Assembly: GCF_022484225.1 (NCBI RefSeq)
Contig: NZ_JAKVLT010000001.1
Span: 558,001 to 622,000 of the forward strand
Length of the DNA: 64,000 nucleotides
Reading direction: 5' to 3'
From: Pseudoramibacter sp.
GTDB taxonomy: Bacteria; Bacillota; Clostridia; Eubacteriales; Eubacteriaceae
Shown here: positions 25,726 through 34,381 of the stretch, piece by piece
Layout of the letters: each line of letters starts with the position of its first letter
Numbering within the stretch: position 1 is the stretch's first letter
The notes under the pieces: generated by a model
What the model saw: the letters and a program-made list of their open reading frames with translations, nothing else
What the model was told of the DNA's origin: nothing
Database searches by the model: none
Made by a program: the position numbers and the translations under genes

Positions 25726-25790
25726 ACGAGAAAGAGGCCAGTTCCCGGGTCTGGCCGCTTTCCATGGAACCTTCTTATGAGGTGTTTAAA

Positions 25791-25819
25791 ATTCTAACCC
25801 ATTTAGTAGATTTTGGCAA
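25791..25819 (-). promoter_or_regulatory. sigma-A-type promoter of the nuclease operon
   Basis: On the minus strand TTGCCA (25819-25814), 17 bases, TAGAAT (25796-25791). It lies about 65 bases before the DUF2075-type gene, with a short GGCCAG/CTGGCC hairpin in the leader. Confidence 0.65.
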
Positions 25820-25923
25820 CAAAAACCTATCGTTGAACTGTATGCACTTTTTCGATAACCATAGTGAAGTGTCAACCCTCCGCTATGGACCAGTTCCTAC
25901 TAAGGCAATTTTCCTCTAAAAAG

Positions 25924-25980
25924 AAAAGGCTTATCCAGGGCCCAATCTACCGTTTAACGATAGCGCCTGAATAAGCCTTA
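25924..25980 (-). terminator. terminator of rlmD
   Basis: A long stem (arms AAGGCTTATCCAGG and its partner near 25966-25980) with a second inner hairpin is followed by TTCTTTTT on the minus strand. It ends the rlmD transcript and marks the right border of the accessory island. Confidence 0.75.
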
Positions 25981-25993
25981 AAAATCAACGCTT

Positions 25994-27385
25994 TTACTCT
26001 TTATATGTGTTCACCTTTGACAGCAAAACTACCGTCTCGACATGCGGCGTCTGCGGAAACATGTCAACGCACTGGACGGTTTCAACGGTATAGCCGGCGC
26101 GGACGAAGTAGGGCAGATCCCGGGCAAGGGAACGGGCTTTGCACGACACGTAGACAAAGACTTTCGGCGCCATGGCCACCACATCGTGGAGGGCCTTCGG
26201 GCTCACGCCGTCTCTCGGCGGGTCGAGGACGATGACGTCCGGGGTTTCAGTGAGCTTTTCCGCTTCGGTCTTCACGTCTCCGGCGATGAACCAGCAGTTG
26301 GTGAGCCCATTGGCTGCCGCGTTGGTCTTGGCGGCTTCGACCGCTTCGGGGATCATTTCGATGCCCACTACCTTTTTGGCCAGCGGGGACAAAATCTGGC
26401 CGATGGTGCCAACGCCGCAGTACAAATCAAACAGCACAGGCTTTTTCGCCATCCCGGCCGTTCCCTGGCGGACGGCGTCGCGCACGGCGGTGTACAGCAC
26501 TTCGGCGCCCCGGGTGTTGGTCTGGAGGAAAGAGAACGGCGTGATTTCAAAATCGACGTCTAAAATCCTGTCGTGGATGACGCCGTCGCCGAAAAGGATT
26601 TTCATAGACTCCGCCTTGGCCACGTCAGCGACGCTGTCGTCGAGGCTGTGAATCACCGTCGTGAGCTGGCCCTCTAAATCAAGGCTCTGCAGCATGTGCA
26701 GATAACCGGCTTCGTCGATGTCCCCCTGGGTCGACGTAATGAGGTTCACGAGGATTTCCCCGGTGGCGTCGCCCCGGCGCACGACGAGGTAGCGCAGGAT
26801 GCCTTCGTGGCTGCGCTTGTGGTAATAGGGCACCCCTTCGAAAAAGCGGCGGGTGCCGGAGACGATTTTGCCGAAATCCGGATGGGCCAGGGCGCAGGCG
26901 TCAGCATTGAGAATATTGTAGAAGTGGCCCTTTTCGTGAAAGCCCAGGGTCAGCGGCCCGCCGAGTTCCGCATCCCCAAAGGAAAATTCCATCTTATTGC
27001 GGTAGTGGAGGGTCTGGGGGCTTTCGAGCGCCGGCAGGTGGGTGAAGTCTGTGATGCCCGCATCTTTGAGCAAATCCATAACCCAGCGGTCTTTGACTTC
27101 GAGCAGGGTTTCCGGCGCCAGATTCTGGTAGGTGCAGCCGCCGCAACGGCCAAACACCGGGCACACCGGCGTCCGGGCGTCGGGCGCTTCAGACAAAACT
27201 TCTAAGCACTGCCCTTCAGCCTTGCCCCGGCGCTTCTTTTTAATCCGCACCCGAAGGGTCTGTCCCGTCACCGCGCCCTTGACGCTGCACGGAATCTGGC
27301 CGTCACCGTTGGGAATCCAGCCGACCCCTTTACCCGGGTACACCATCTTTTCTATTTTCAAATCGACGCAGTCGCCTTTTTTCAT
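25994..27385 (-). CDS. rlmD: 23S rRNA (uracil-5-)-methyltransferase, RlmD/TrmA family
   Basis: 463 residues. An N-terminal TRAM domain (1-60, MVYPGKGVGWI) is followed by the iron-sulfur cysteines CPVFGRCGGC (about 75-84) with a further Cys upstream in the fold. The SAM-binding motif is LFDLYCGVGTIG, then LDPPRDGVS and the catalytic Cys in YVSCKARSLARDL. The enzyme makes m5U in 23S rRNA; which uridine (747 or 1939) cannot be told in Gram-positives, where RlmCD does both. AAAGGAG precedes the ATG. Confidence 0.9.
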   Translation of the reverse strand: MKKGDCVDLKIEKMVYPGKGVGWIPNGDGQIPCSVKGAVTGQTLRVRIKKKRRGKAEGQCLEVLSEAPDARTPVCPVFGRCGGCTYQNLAPETLLEVKDRWVMDLLKDAGITDFTHLPALESPQTLHYRNKMEFSFGDAELGGPLTLGFHEKGHFYNILNADACALAHPDFGKIVSGTRRFFEGVPYYHKRSHEGILRYLVVRRGDATGEILVNLITSTQGDIDEAGYLHMLQSLDLEGQLTTVIHSLDDSVADVAKAESMKILFGDGVIHDRILDVDFEITPFSFLQTNTRGAEVLYTAVRDAVRQGTAGMAKKPVLFDLYCGVGTIGQILSPLAKKVVGIEMIPEAVEAAKTNAAANGLTNCWFIAGDVKTEAEKLTETPDVIVLDPPRDGVSPKALHDVVAMAPKVFVYVSCKARSLARDLPYFVRAGYTVETVQCVDMFPQTPHVETVVLLSKVNTYKE

Positions 27386-27494
27386 TGGTTCTCTCCTTTA
27401 TCGTGCTTGTATCGTAATGTCATTATAACAGATGAAAAAGCGCCTTTCCGCGATTTGTGATAAAATATAAAAATCAAAGTGAAAGGAGCCGACC

Positions 27495-28442
27495 ATGTCT
27501 GTCATTCCCGATTACGCCCAGCGTGATGCCTGGCTGCTGCGGCCTGAAACGCCGGTTGCCGCAGCCGATGTCTTTTACCTCATTCCCACCGAATATCACC
27601 AAGGTAAGGAGCCGCCGGTGTGTGAAATCGACAACCCGACGGTCCGCGCTCTGGGCATGCGCCACCTTCAGCACAAAGCGTCTGCTTTTTTCCCGGCGGG
27701 CAACGTCTACGCGCCCATGTACCGCCAGGCCAATGTGCCGTGTCTGATGAGCACAGACCGGCGCCACCGGGAAGCCATGATCGACGGTCCCATCGCGTCC
27801 TGCGCCGCCGCCTTCACCTATTACATGAAGCACCTGAACGGCGGGCGGCCCTTCATCCTCGCCGGCCACTCCCAGGGGGCGCTCATGGCGAAGATCCTTC
27901 TCGGCACCGTGTTCAAGAAGCACCCCGAGTATCACGAACGCCTCATCGCCGCCTACATCATCGGCTTCGGGGTCACCCCTGAGGATCTCGCCCGGGACCC
28001 GCATCTGCACATGGCCCAGCGCGCCGACGATACAGACGTCATCATTTCCTACAACACCGAAGCGCCGGGCATTACCGCCCGCAACATCACCCTGCCCGAA
28101 GGGTCCCTGTGCATCAACCCCGTGTCCTGGCGCACCGACACCACGAAGGCCCCCGCGAGCCAGAGCCATGGCAGCCATCTGGTGCGCTATGACGAAAAAG
28201 GCCGCCTGTGCGGCGCCGAAGACCGGTTCCATTTCGCCGACGCGGCCATCGATCCCAAACGGGGCGTCGTCGTCTGCACCACTGCCGACCCTAAAGATTT
28301 CCGCATCGCCGGCGAAGAAGCGCCGTATTTTCCGCGAGGGGTACTCCACACCGGGGATCTGCCGCTGTATTACTACGACATTCAGAAAAATGCTTTGGAT
28401 CGGACAAGGGTGTGGATGAAACAGCACGGCGATTTAAAATAA
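27495..28442 (+). CDS. DUF3089 family alpha/beta hydrolase
   Basis: 315 residues. The DUF3089 hydrolase signature includes VFYLIPTEYH near the start, FFPAGNVYAPMYRQ, the nucleophile elbow FILAGHSQGALM (GHSQG near residue 128) and a long C-terminal segment with INPVSWRTD and a final GDLPLYYYDI. There is no signal peptide, so it is probably cytoplasmic. GGAGCC precedes the ATG. Substrate unknown; monocistronic. Confidence 0.85.
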   Translation: MSVIPDYAQRDAWLLRPETPVAAADVFYLIPTEYHQGKEPPVCEIDNPTVRALGMRHLQHKASAFFPAGNVYAPMYRQANVPCLMSTDRRHREAMIDGPIASCAAAFTYYMKHLNGGRPFILAGHSQGALMAKILLGTVFKKHPEYHERLIAAYIIGFGVTPEDLARDPHLHMAQRADDTDVIISYNTEAPGITARNITLPEGSLCINPVSWRTDTTKAPASQSHGSHLVRYDEKGRLCGAEDRFHFADAAIDPKRGVVVCTTADPKDFRIAGEEAPYFPRGVLHTGDLPLYYYDIQKNALDRTRVWMKQHGDLK

Positions 28443-28559
28443 AACCCTCCGCAAATTTTTCGGTCAGACCGCAAATTATTGCCTTTTATCGGCTCTGAAA
28501 TCGTGTTATATTGTAAATAGATTATTTTACACTAAATTTTTGCGATGAAAGAGGCAATT

Positions 28560-28967
28560 ATGGCGGATATCAATCAATTAACCGAAACAACCGACGCCGA
28601 TGCGCTGCGCTCAAACAGCGGCAAACTGAGAATCATTCAGGAAACCGTTCCCGGCAAGCAGGTCACGCTGGCCCACATCATCGCGGGTCCGGAAGCCATT
28701 GTCTACCAGAAACTGGGCTTGAACCCGGCGGTCGACTATTCTCAGGCGGCGATCGGCATTCTCAGCATGACCCCTTATGAAATCGCGATTATCGCAGGGG
28801 ATCTTGCGTGCAAGACGGCCAATATCGACATCGGCTTTATCGACCGTTTCAGCGGCACTTTGATCTTTACGGGACGCATTTCCGACGTCACGTCGGCGGT
28901 GAAAGCCATTTTGAACTACTTAAAGAACAAGCTCGGCTTCACCATCTGCGATATCACGAAGACCTGA
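28560..28967 (+). CDS. EutS/PduU-like bacterial microcompartment (BMC) shell protein, orphan
   Basis: 135 residues from ATG 28560 (AAAGAGG 6 bases upstream). The sequence PGKQVTLAHIIAGPE...YQKLGL, then AIGILSMTPYEIAIIAGDLA, IGFIDRFSGTLIFTGRISDV and the ending GFTICDITKT follows EutS/PduU, circularly permuted BMC tiles that form hexamers in the shell. No other shell or core enzyme of a microcompartment is in the window, so it either serves a distant locus or has a separate role. The first 25 residues are an extra, Thr-rich lead. Confidence 0.85.
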   Translation: MADINQLTETTDADALRSNSGKLRIIQETVPGKQVTLAHIIAGPEAIVYQKLGLNPAVDYSQAAIGILSMTPYEIAIIAGDLACKTANIDIGFIDRFSGTLIFTGRISDVTSAVKAILNYLKNKLGFTICDITKT

Positions 28968-28977
28968 TGCAGGCAAC

Positions 28978-29019
28978 AAAAAAAACGCTTCGTCGAAATT
29001 TTCGACCAAGCGTTTTTTT
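28978..29019. terminator. bidirectional terminator between the BMC gene and ferredoxin
   Basis: A near-perfect inverted repeat with A7 and T7 flanks (loop at about 28998-29000). It can end the BMC transcript on the plus strand and the ferredoxin transcript on the minus strand. Confidence 0.88.
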
Positions 29020-29040
29020 AATGTTAAGCTTTCACCTGAA

Positions 29041-29211
29041 TTATTCAGCTGGTGAAATTGCGCCCATTGGGCACTGATCTGCGCATGAACCGCAATCGAT
29101 GCAGGTATCTTCGTCGATCACATAGGGAGTGCCTTCAGAAATTGCTTCTACTGGGCACTGATCTGCGCATGCGCCGCAGCCGATGCAGTCATCAGAAATA
29201 TGATATGCCAT
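29041..29211 (-). CDS. 2[4Fe-4S] ferredoxin
   Basis: 56 residues, the normal length of clostridial ferredoxin. It has two cluster motifs: CIGCGACADQCP and CIDCGSCADQCP (CxxCxxCxxxCP). It carries low-potential electrons in fermentation, for example to hydrogenase. GGAGACAATATT precedes the ATG at 29211. The two halves share an identical 20-base stretch (29068-29087 and 29152-29171), an echo of the internal duplication or gene conversion between halves. Confidence 0.96.
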   Translation of the reverse strand: MAYHISDDCIGCGACADQCPVEAISEGTPYVIDEDTCIDCGSCADQCPMGAISPAE

Positions 29212-29325
29212 AATATTGTCTCCTTTCAGCTCTTGCTTTTCTCCTTTATTATACTCCTTGTTAAATTTAAATCAAGCTCTTTTCGCTTTTTTTAAGCCCA
29301 GAATTTAAAGGTTTACTTTATCTTT

Positions 29326-30432
29326 TTATTTTTTTTCTTTCTTTTTTTCACTTGGCGATGACGGCGTCTTGGCGTTCTGGTTTTTGTCGCCGCCCTTTGC
29401 CTGTTTGGAGCGCTTGTTGTGCTTGCGCCCGGCGCGGTGGCGGCGTCTGCGGTGGCCTTCTTCCCGATGGCCGTCGTTTTTGGCCTGCTTCTTCGGCCCC
29501 TTGTCGTGTTTCTTGCTCTTGTCGTCGCCTTTGGCTTCCTGGCCTTCCTGTTTCTGTTCCCGGAGCCGTTCTTCTTTTTCCCGCTGCTGGCGGCGGTTGT
29601 TGGCCAGCACGTGCTTTTCCCCGGATTTGACGACGTCGTTGACGTCAAAGGTCTTGATTTCCATTTCGTCGTCTTCGGTCTGCATCTTCACGACCACCTT
29701 TTCTTCGAGGACGTTGAGGCGGTAGACCTGACCTTCGCCGTCTGGGGTCGTCACCCAGTTGCCGATCTTCGGCATTTTCCGGGTCACTTCGTGGTAGAAC
29801 GGATCTTCGTAGGTCAGGCAGCACAGCAGCCGGCCGCAGACCCCGGAAATTTTCGTCGAGTTTAAGGACAGCCCCTGTTCCTTGGCCATTTTGATCGATA
29901 CCGGACGGAATTCGCCCATCCAGCTCGAGCAGCAGGTTTCCCGGCCGCAGATGCCCAGGGTGTTGAACATCTTCGTTTCATCCCGGACGCCGATCTGACG
30001 CAGCTCGATGCGCAGGTGGAAGGCTGAGGCCAGATCCCGGACCAGCTGTCTGAAATCCAGGCGGCCGTCCGCCGTGAAGTAAAAGATCGCCTTGCGGTGG
30101 TCAAAGGTGAATTCCACGTCCACGAGGTGCATGTCCAAATGGTGAAAAGCCGCCCGTTCTTCAAAAACCTTGTGGGCTTCTTTTTCTTTCTCGAGCAGCT
30201 CGATGTGAGTCTGTTCGTCCTTTTTTGTGGCGACGCGTCGTACCGGCTTCAGGGGGTGTTTAAAGGTGCTTTTTTCAATTTCCCTCGGGCCGAGCACCAC
30301 CTCGCCGTATTCGATCCCCTGGGCCGTTTCCACGACGACGTGGGCGTGCTCGGCGATCTCGAGATCGTTGGTTTTAAAATAATAAATTTTGCCTGCGGGG
30401 CGAAAGCGCACCCCGACAATTTTAATTTTCAT
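29326..30432 (-). CDS. ricT: PSP1 family regulatory complex protein RicT (YaaT)
   Basis: 368 residues from ATG 30432 (GGAG 7 bases upstream, overlapping holB by 11 bases). The PSP1 core covers about 1-270 with MKIKIVGVRFRPAGKIYYF at the start and two cysteine motifs, ICGRETCCSSW and VCGRLLCCLTYE, which in Bacillus RicT take part in binding iron-sulfur clusters of the RicAFT complex. That complex guides RNase Y. The last 90 residues are a Lys/Arg/Gln-rich disordered tail, longer than in Bacillus, and may bind RNA. Gene order holB-ricT matches Bacillus. Confidence 0.92.
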   Translation of the reverse strand: MKIKIVGVRFRPAGKIYYFKTNDLEIAEHAHVVVETAQGIEYGEVVLGPREIEKSTFKHPLKPVRRVATKKDEQTHIELLEKEKEAHKVFEERAAFHHLDMHLVDVEFTFDHRKAIFYFTADGRLDFRQLVRDLASAFHLRIELRQIGVRDETKMFNTLGICGRETCCSSWMGEFRPVSIKMAKEQGLSLNSTKISGVCGRLLCCLTYEDPFYHEVTRKMPKIGNWVTTPDGEGQVYRLNVLEEKVVVKMQTEDDEMEIKTFDVNDVVKSGEKHVLANNRRQQREKEERLREQKQEGQEAKGDDKSKKHDKGPKKQAKNDGHREEGHRRRRHRAGRKHNKRSKQAKGGDKNQNAKTPSSPSEKKKEKK

Positions 30433-31405
30433 CACTATTCTCCTGTATTTCAGCAATCCGAAGCAGTGCCGCCTCCCACTGGAGCCGGGGATTGGCGTTG
30501 GTCTCCAGACGTTTTCGCAGTTCTGCCGCACATTCCGCCATCTCGGTCAGCGCTTCGGTGCCGGCGAGCCCCGCAAAGGGCGACGGCGCCGCCTGAAGGG
30601 GTGTGCCGGCCTGTTCCGCCGCGGCATTCACAAAGAGCTGAATGAGGCGGTCGGCCCCTTCAAGGCTCTGGCGTTTGTCCTTGCCGGCTTTTTCGGCAAA
30701 GGCAAATATCGGCTGCAGATTGTGTTTTAGTATATCACAAATCACCGGAATTAAATCCGTTTTTATCCCCTGGCCGCCGTCTTCGGCCAGACGCGCGAGG
30801 GCCAGTCCCGGCAGACCCACCGCCGCGGCCAGGAGGTTTTCCTGCTGTTCCGGCGTCAGATCCAGATGATGGGCCGCAAAAACCTGAAGCATTTCATCGT
30901 CGGTCAGCGGCTCCAGGGGCAGCTGCTGACACCTCGAGCGGATGGTCGGCAGGAGTTTTCGGGGATTGTCCGCTGTGAGCAGAAAGACGTTGCCTGGCTC
31001 CGGCTCCTCTAAAGATTTAAGCAGGGCGTTCTGGGACTCCGCCGTCATTTTCTGGGCCGACTCGATCAGGCAGACCCGGCCGCCCCCTTCCAGAGGACGG
31101 CTGCCCATGTCCGCGATAAGCCGGCGGATCTGGTCGATTTTAATGGTGCCGCCTTCCGGGGGCGCGGTGATGAGAAAATCCGGATGGGTGCCCGAGGCCA
31201 TGTGCCGGCAGGATGGGCAGAAGCCGCAGGGCCGGTTTTCCGGCGCGGCAGTGCACAAAACGGCTTTGGCAAAGCTCCGGGCGAAACTGCCCTTGCCGAT
31301 GCCGTCGGGGCCGGTGATCAGATACGCGTGGCTGACCTGATCGGCGTGCACCGCCCGGCTTAACAGGGCTTTTGCCCGCGTTTGTCCCACAATGCCTTCA
31401 AACAT
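30422..31405 (-). CDS. holB: DNA polymerase III subunit delta prime
   Basis: 327 residues. The AAA+ fold shows GPDGIGKGS (about 33-41), zinc cysteines CGFCPSC with an upstream Cys, SLEEPEPGNVFLL and the SRC motif in TIRSRCQQLPL, which in delta prime supplies the arginine finger region. It is a stator of the clamp loader. The gene overlaps ricT and is preceded by the decarboxylase and tmk, in the order of the Bacillus yaaO-yaaT region but without yaaQ and yaaR. Confidence 0.92.
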   Translation of the reverse strand: MFEGIVGQTRAKALLSRAVHADQVSHAYLITGPDGIGKGSFARSFAKAVLCTAAPENRPCGFCPSCRHMASGTHPDFLITAPPEGGTIKIDQIRRLIADMGSRPLEGGGRVCLIESAQKMTAESQNALLKSLEEPEPGNVFLLTADNPRKLLPTIRSRCQQLPLEPLTDDEMLQVFAAHHLDLTPEQQENLLAAAVGLPGLALARLAEDGGQGIKTDLIPVICDILKHNLQPIFAFAEKAGKDKRQSLEGADRLIQLFVNAAAEQAGTPLQAAPSPFAGLAGTEALTEMAECAAELRKRLETNANPRLQWEAALLRIAEIQENSDEN

Positions 31406-31429
31406 AGTCCTGTCCTTTCTATATCAACA

Positions 31430-32809
31430 TTATTTTATAATTTGAATCCGGCCGTCTTCGACGCCCATGATTTCAAGGCCCTGGGCGTCCATTTCGGCGA
31501 GCATTCCGACGGTTTCCGGGGTCAGCCGGTCGCCGGGCAGGGCCAAAGGCACTCCGGGCGGGTAGGGAATGAGCATCTGCCCCGCGATGCGCCCAGCAGC
31601 TTTCGCAAGTGGACACGGCGTCCGGGGCTGATCCACCGCCTGCCAGAAGGGCAGGGTCTGATTAAACCGCCCAGCAGGCAGATCTGCCAATGCCGGTGCC
31701 GGCTGAACGTCCGTTTCGCCGTCGACACTCTGCATCGCCGTGATGAAAGCGTCGAGGTCGGCCGCCGTAGTGCCGATGCCGGTCATGGCGAGCAGTGTGT
31801 CCGGCGTCTCGATTTCAAAGTACAGGCCAAATCTTTCCCGAAGGGTTTTGGCCAGTTCGAGGCCGGATCCGTCCCGGACGCCGAACAGCCATTTGCTCCG
31901 GTCGTAGGTTTCCGGAGGACCGCCGTACAAAAACAGGCGGTGTTCGGGATGCGAAAATAAGGGAACGGCCCGGTCGTGAGCCGCGCCGACGGTTTCAAAA
32001 ACCCCTTCGCTTTGTTCCGCCCCTTCGGCGACCGCTTTTTCAATCCCCGCCATGAGGAGATAGCTCGGGCTCGAGGACTCGATCTGGCTTAGCCAGTCGT
32101 CTATTTTTTCCAAATCGATGCGGCCGCTGTTCATCAGCAGCACCGAACCCATGGTCGGCGCCCCGAGGATTTTGTGGGTGCTGGACACCGCGGCGTCGGC
32201 GCCGCAGGCGACGGCCGAAGGGGGGCCGCCGTGCCAGAAGGCCAGGTGGGCGCCGTGGGCCTCGTCCACAGCGAGCCACTTACCCCGGCGGTGCAGGACT
32301 TCCGCGATGGCGGCGACGTCGCTGGCCGTACCGTAATAGGTCGGCGACGTCAGCATCATCCCCTGAATGTCCGGGTCCTGTTCTAAAGCCCTTTCCACAG
32401 ATTCGGCGGTCACGGCTTTGGGAAAGGCGGGGAAGGTTTCAAACACGGGATCGACAAAATGCCCGGTAAGGCGGCCGATGTGAAGGGCGGCGAACACCGA
32501 GCGGTGGGCGTTGGTGGGGATGAGCACCCGGCCTTCGGGCCCCGCCCCGGCCAGAAGCACCGCGAGAATCCCCGCCGTGGTGCCGCCGACCAGAAGCCGG
32601 CTGGCCTTTGCGCCGTAAAGGTCCGCGATCACCGCCTGGCTTTCGGCGATGACGTCCCGGGGATCGTGGAGGTTGTCCGCGCCGGGAATCTCCGTGATGT
32701 CGTAAGGCAGTAGGGCGCCGCCCCGGCCCTTGTGGCCGGGCATGTGAAAGCGCAGCCGGTCTTTTCCGGCGATGTCCCGGAGCCGGTCTCCCAAAGGCGT
32801 CCGGCTCAT
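31430..32809 (-). CDS. Orn/Lys/Arg decarboxylase family PLP enzyme (YaaO-like)
   Basis: 459 residues. The PLP fold shows FHMPGHKGRGG near residue 21, TNAHRSVF, LTSPTYYGT, the internal-aldimine Asp in AVDEAHGAHL and the PLP Lys in SSTHKILGAPTMGS. A small C-terminal domain with PYPPGVPLALPG ends the protein, typical of SpeA-type basic amino acid decarboxylases. Like Bacillus YaaO/SpeA members it lacks the long N-terminal wing domain. Its start overlaps tmk as ATGA. Substrate likely arginine or lysine. Confidence 0.88.
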   Translation of the reverse strand: MSRTPLGDRLRDIAGKDRLRFHMPGHKGRGGALLPYDITEIPGADNLHDPRDVIAESQAVIADLYGAKASRLLVGGTTAGILAVLLAGAGPEGRVLIPTNAHRSVFAALHIGRLTGHFVDPVFETFPAFPKAVTAESVERALEQDPDIQGMMLTSPTYYGTASDVAAIAEVLHRRGKWLAVDEAHGAHLAFWHGGPPSAVACGADAAVSSTHKILGAPTMGSVLLMNSGRIDLEKIDDWLSQIESSSPSYLLMAGIEKAVAEGAEQSEGVFETVGAAHDRAVPLFSHPEHRLFLYGGPPETYDRSKWLFGVRDGSGLELAKTLRERFGLYFEIETPDTLLAMTGIGTTAADLDAFITAMQSVDGETDVQPAPALADLPAGRFNQTLPFWQAVDQPRTPCPLAKAAGRIAGQMLIPYPPGVPLALPGDRLTPETVGMLAEMDAQGLEIMGVEDGRIQIIK

Positions 32810-33537
32810 GCCTTCGCCTCCGGCTGAAAAGCCTCTAAGACGGCGGCTGTGATTTCGTCGCCGATCGCATCAATGGAACGCAGTTTTCCGCGGCCGTCGA
32901 CGCAGTGAATGACATGCCAGTGCCGGCTTTGGGCCAAAGCCCTGGCGTTGGCCGCCGAGCGCCTGAGGTAGTCCTGATCCTGTTCGTGGATGTCTTTTTC
33001 CGCGCCGCCGGTCATCTTGTTGGCCCGGTCCGCCATGAGGCTTTCGCTGACGGCTTCGGGCATGTCGAGGAAAAAGACGAGGTCCGGCCGGGGCAGCCCC
33101 AGCAGGTTGAACTCGTAGTCTTCGAGCCAGCTCAGAAACCGCTCTCTTTCTTTAGGATCGGCGATTTTTCCCGCCTGGTGCACCATGTTGGACGTGGTGT
33201 AGCGGTCGGCGATGACGGCGCCCCCTTTGGCCAGAAAGGGACCCGTTTCTTCCTGGTAAGAGGCGTAGCGGTCCGCCGCGAAAAACGTCGAGGCGATGTA
33301 GGGGCTCACCGCGTCGGGGTCGCGCCCAAAGTCCCCGGCCAGATAATGCCGGGCCATCGCCGACGAATCCTTGTCATACCGCGGATAGGAGACCCGCAGC
33401 ACCGGAATGCCCTTTGCCTTTAAAACCCGGCACAGCCGTTCGGACTGGGTCTGTTTGCCCGTGCCGTCGATGCCTTCGATGACGATCAGTTTGCCTTTTT
33501 TGATTCCTTGATCCATATTCCCGCTCATTTCTATCAA
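32806..33537 (-). CDS. tmk: thymidylate kinase
   Basis: 243 residues if it starts at 33537; ATG 33516 (MDQGIKKGK) is an alternative and I cannot decide, as neither has a strong ribosome site. The P-loop is IEGIDGTGKQTQ (about 20-31), then the DRYASYQE and ADRYTTSN motifs, and DIHEQDQDYLRR in the lid. The enzyme phosphorylates dTMP to dTDP. It is the first gene of the tmk-decarboxylase-holB-ricT group. Confidence 0.92.
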   Translation of the reverse strand: MIEMSGNMDQGIKKGKLIVIEGIDGTGKQTQSERLCRVLKAKGIPVLRVSYPRYDKDSSAMARHYLAGDFGRDPDAVSPYIASTFFAADRYASYQEETGPFLAKGGAVIADRYTTSNMVHQAGKIADPKERERFLSWLEDYEFNLLGLPRPDLVFFLDMPEAVSESLMADRANKMTGGAEKDIHEQDQDYLRRSAANARALAQSRHWHVIHCVDGRGKLRSIDAIGDEITAAVLEAFQPEAKA

Positions 33538-33553
33538 TTTGTTCTATTATAAC

Positions 33554-33580
33554 AAAAAAAGCAGCCTCTGTTGAGACTGC
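33554..33580 (-). terminator. terminator of the HD-GYP gene
   Basis: An 8-bp stem (33561-33568 with 33573-33580, one mismatch) with a 4-base loop is followed by seven T on the minus strand. Confidence 0.8.
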
Positions 33581-33593
33581 CTGGTCAGATCCC

Positions 33594-34250
33594 CTAAAAA
33601 CTAAAATGGTTAGAGTCTATAAGGTCCAGCTGGTGCACCAGCTGTTTTTCCATGAGGGCCTGGGTCGTGCCTTCCACAAACACGTCGACGATTTCCGGGT
33701 CGAAAAAGGTCCCCGCCGACCGCTTCAAAGCGTCCAGACTTTCCTTGATGGTCCGCTGGTACATGAAGCCCCCGGCGTTTTCCCGAAGCCGGGTGTACAC
33801 GTTGGCCACGGCACAGACCCGGGCCAGCAGGGGAATGTCGCTGCCGGACCGCCCGTCGGGGTAGCCGCTGCCGTCGTAGCACTCGTGGTGATAGAGTACG
33901 ATCTGTCCCGCCGCCTTGCAGAATTCGTGGGCGTCGGGCTCGATGTCATCGATCTGCTGAAAGAGCCGGCTCCCGTAATCCACGTGGGCCATCATCAGAA
34001 GCGCCTGGTCCTTGGTGTAAAGGGTCTCGGCCTCGATGAGGTCCCCGTCGAGAAAGCCCTTGCCGATATCGTGGTAGTCGAAGGGGGAGAGGCTGTGCCA
34101 CATGAGCTGTTCTTCGAGATGATCCCGCTTGAGCAGACGCAGGATGATGCGCATGTACTGCCCGGTAACCATGTTGTGGTAAACTTCCCGCTGAGACAGG
34201 CGGCCCATCACCGATCTCAGCATCTTCTCGCCTTCAGACACCGCTTTCAC
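33594..34250 (-). CDS. HD-GYP-type phosphohydrolase
   Basis: 218 residues. The HD motif is DYHDIGKGFLDGD (about 57-69). A second histidine lies in MMAHVDYG, and the GYP part reads YHHECYDGSGYPDG, close to the consensus HHExxDGxGYP of cyclic-di-GMP phosphodiesterases. It has no receiver or sensory domain, so regulation must come from elsewhere. A short spacer with a terminator separates it from tmk. Confidence 0.85.
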   Translation of the reverse strand: MKAVSEGEKMLRSVMGRLSQREVYHNMVTGQYMRIILRLLKRDHLEEQLMWHSLSPFDYHDIGKGFLDGDLIEAETLYTKDQALLMMAHVDYGSRLFQQIDDIEPDAHEFCKAAGQIVLYHHECYDGSGYPDGRSGSDIPLLARVCAVANVYTRLRENAGGFMYQRTIKESLDALKRSAGTFFDPEIVDVFVEGTTQALMEKQLVHQLDLIDSNHFSF

Positions 34251-34344
34251 CCCCTTTTAAACCTTTTCTTGTTTTTCAAATTATATTATACAATAATTTG
34301 CCCGTCCTTCATGTAGAAAAATTTACACAATAAGAAGAATCTTG

Positions 34345-34353
34345 TGGTATAAT
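34345..34353 (+). promoter_or_regulatory. extended -10 promoter of ybaK
   Basis: TGG directly before a consensus TATAAT (34348-34353), 28 bases ahead of the start codon; TTTACA at 34322 lies 20 bases upstream, too far for an ideal -35. Confidence 0.5.
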
Positions 34354-34381
34354 GGCGGTCAAAATGACGAGGAGGCAGAAA

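Noticed and set aside
25641-25919. Plus-strand open frame over the promoter region of the nuclease operon
   Set aside because: It overlaps the start of the DUF2075-type gene in antisense and a good minus-strand promoter; no ribosome site.
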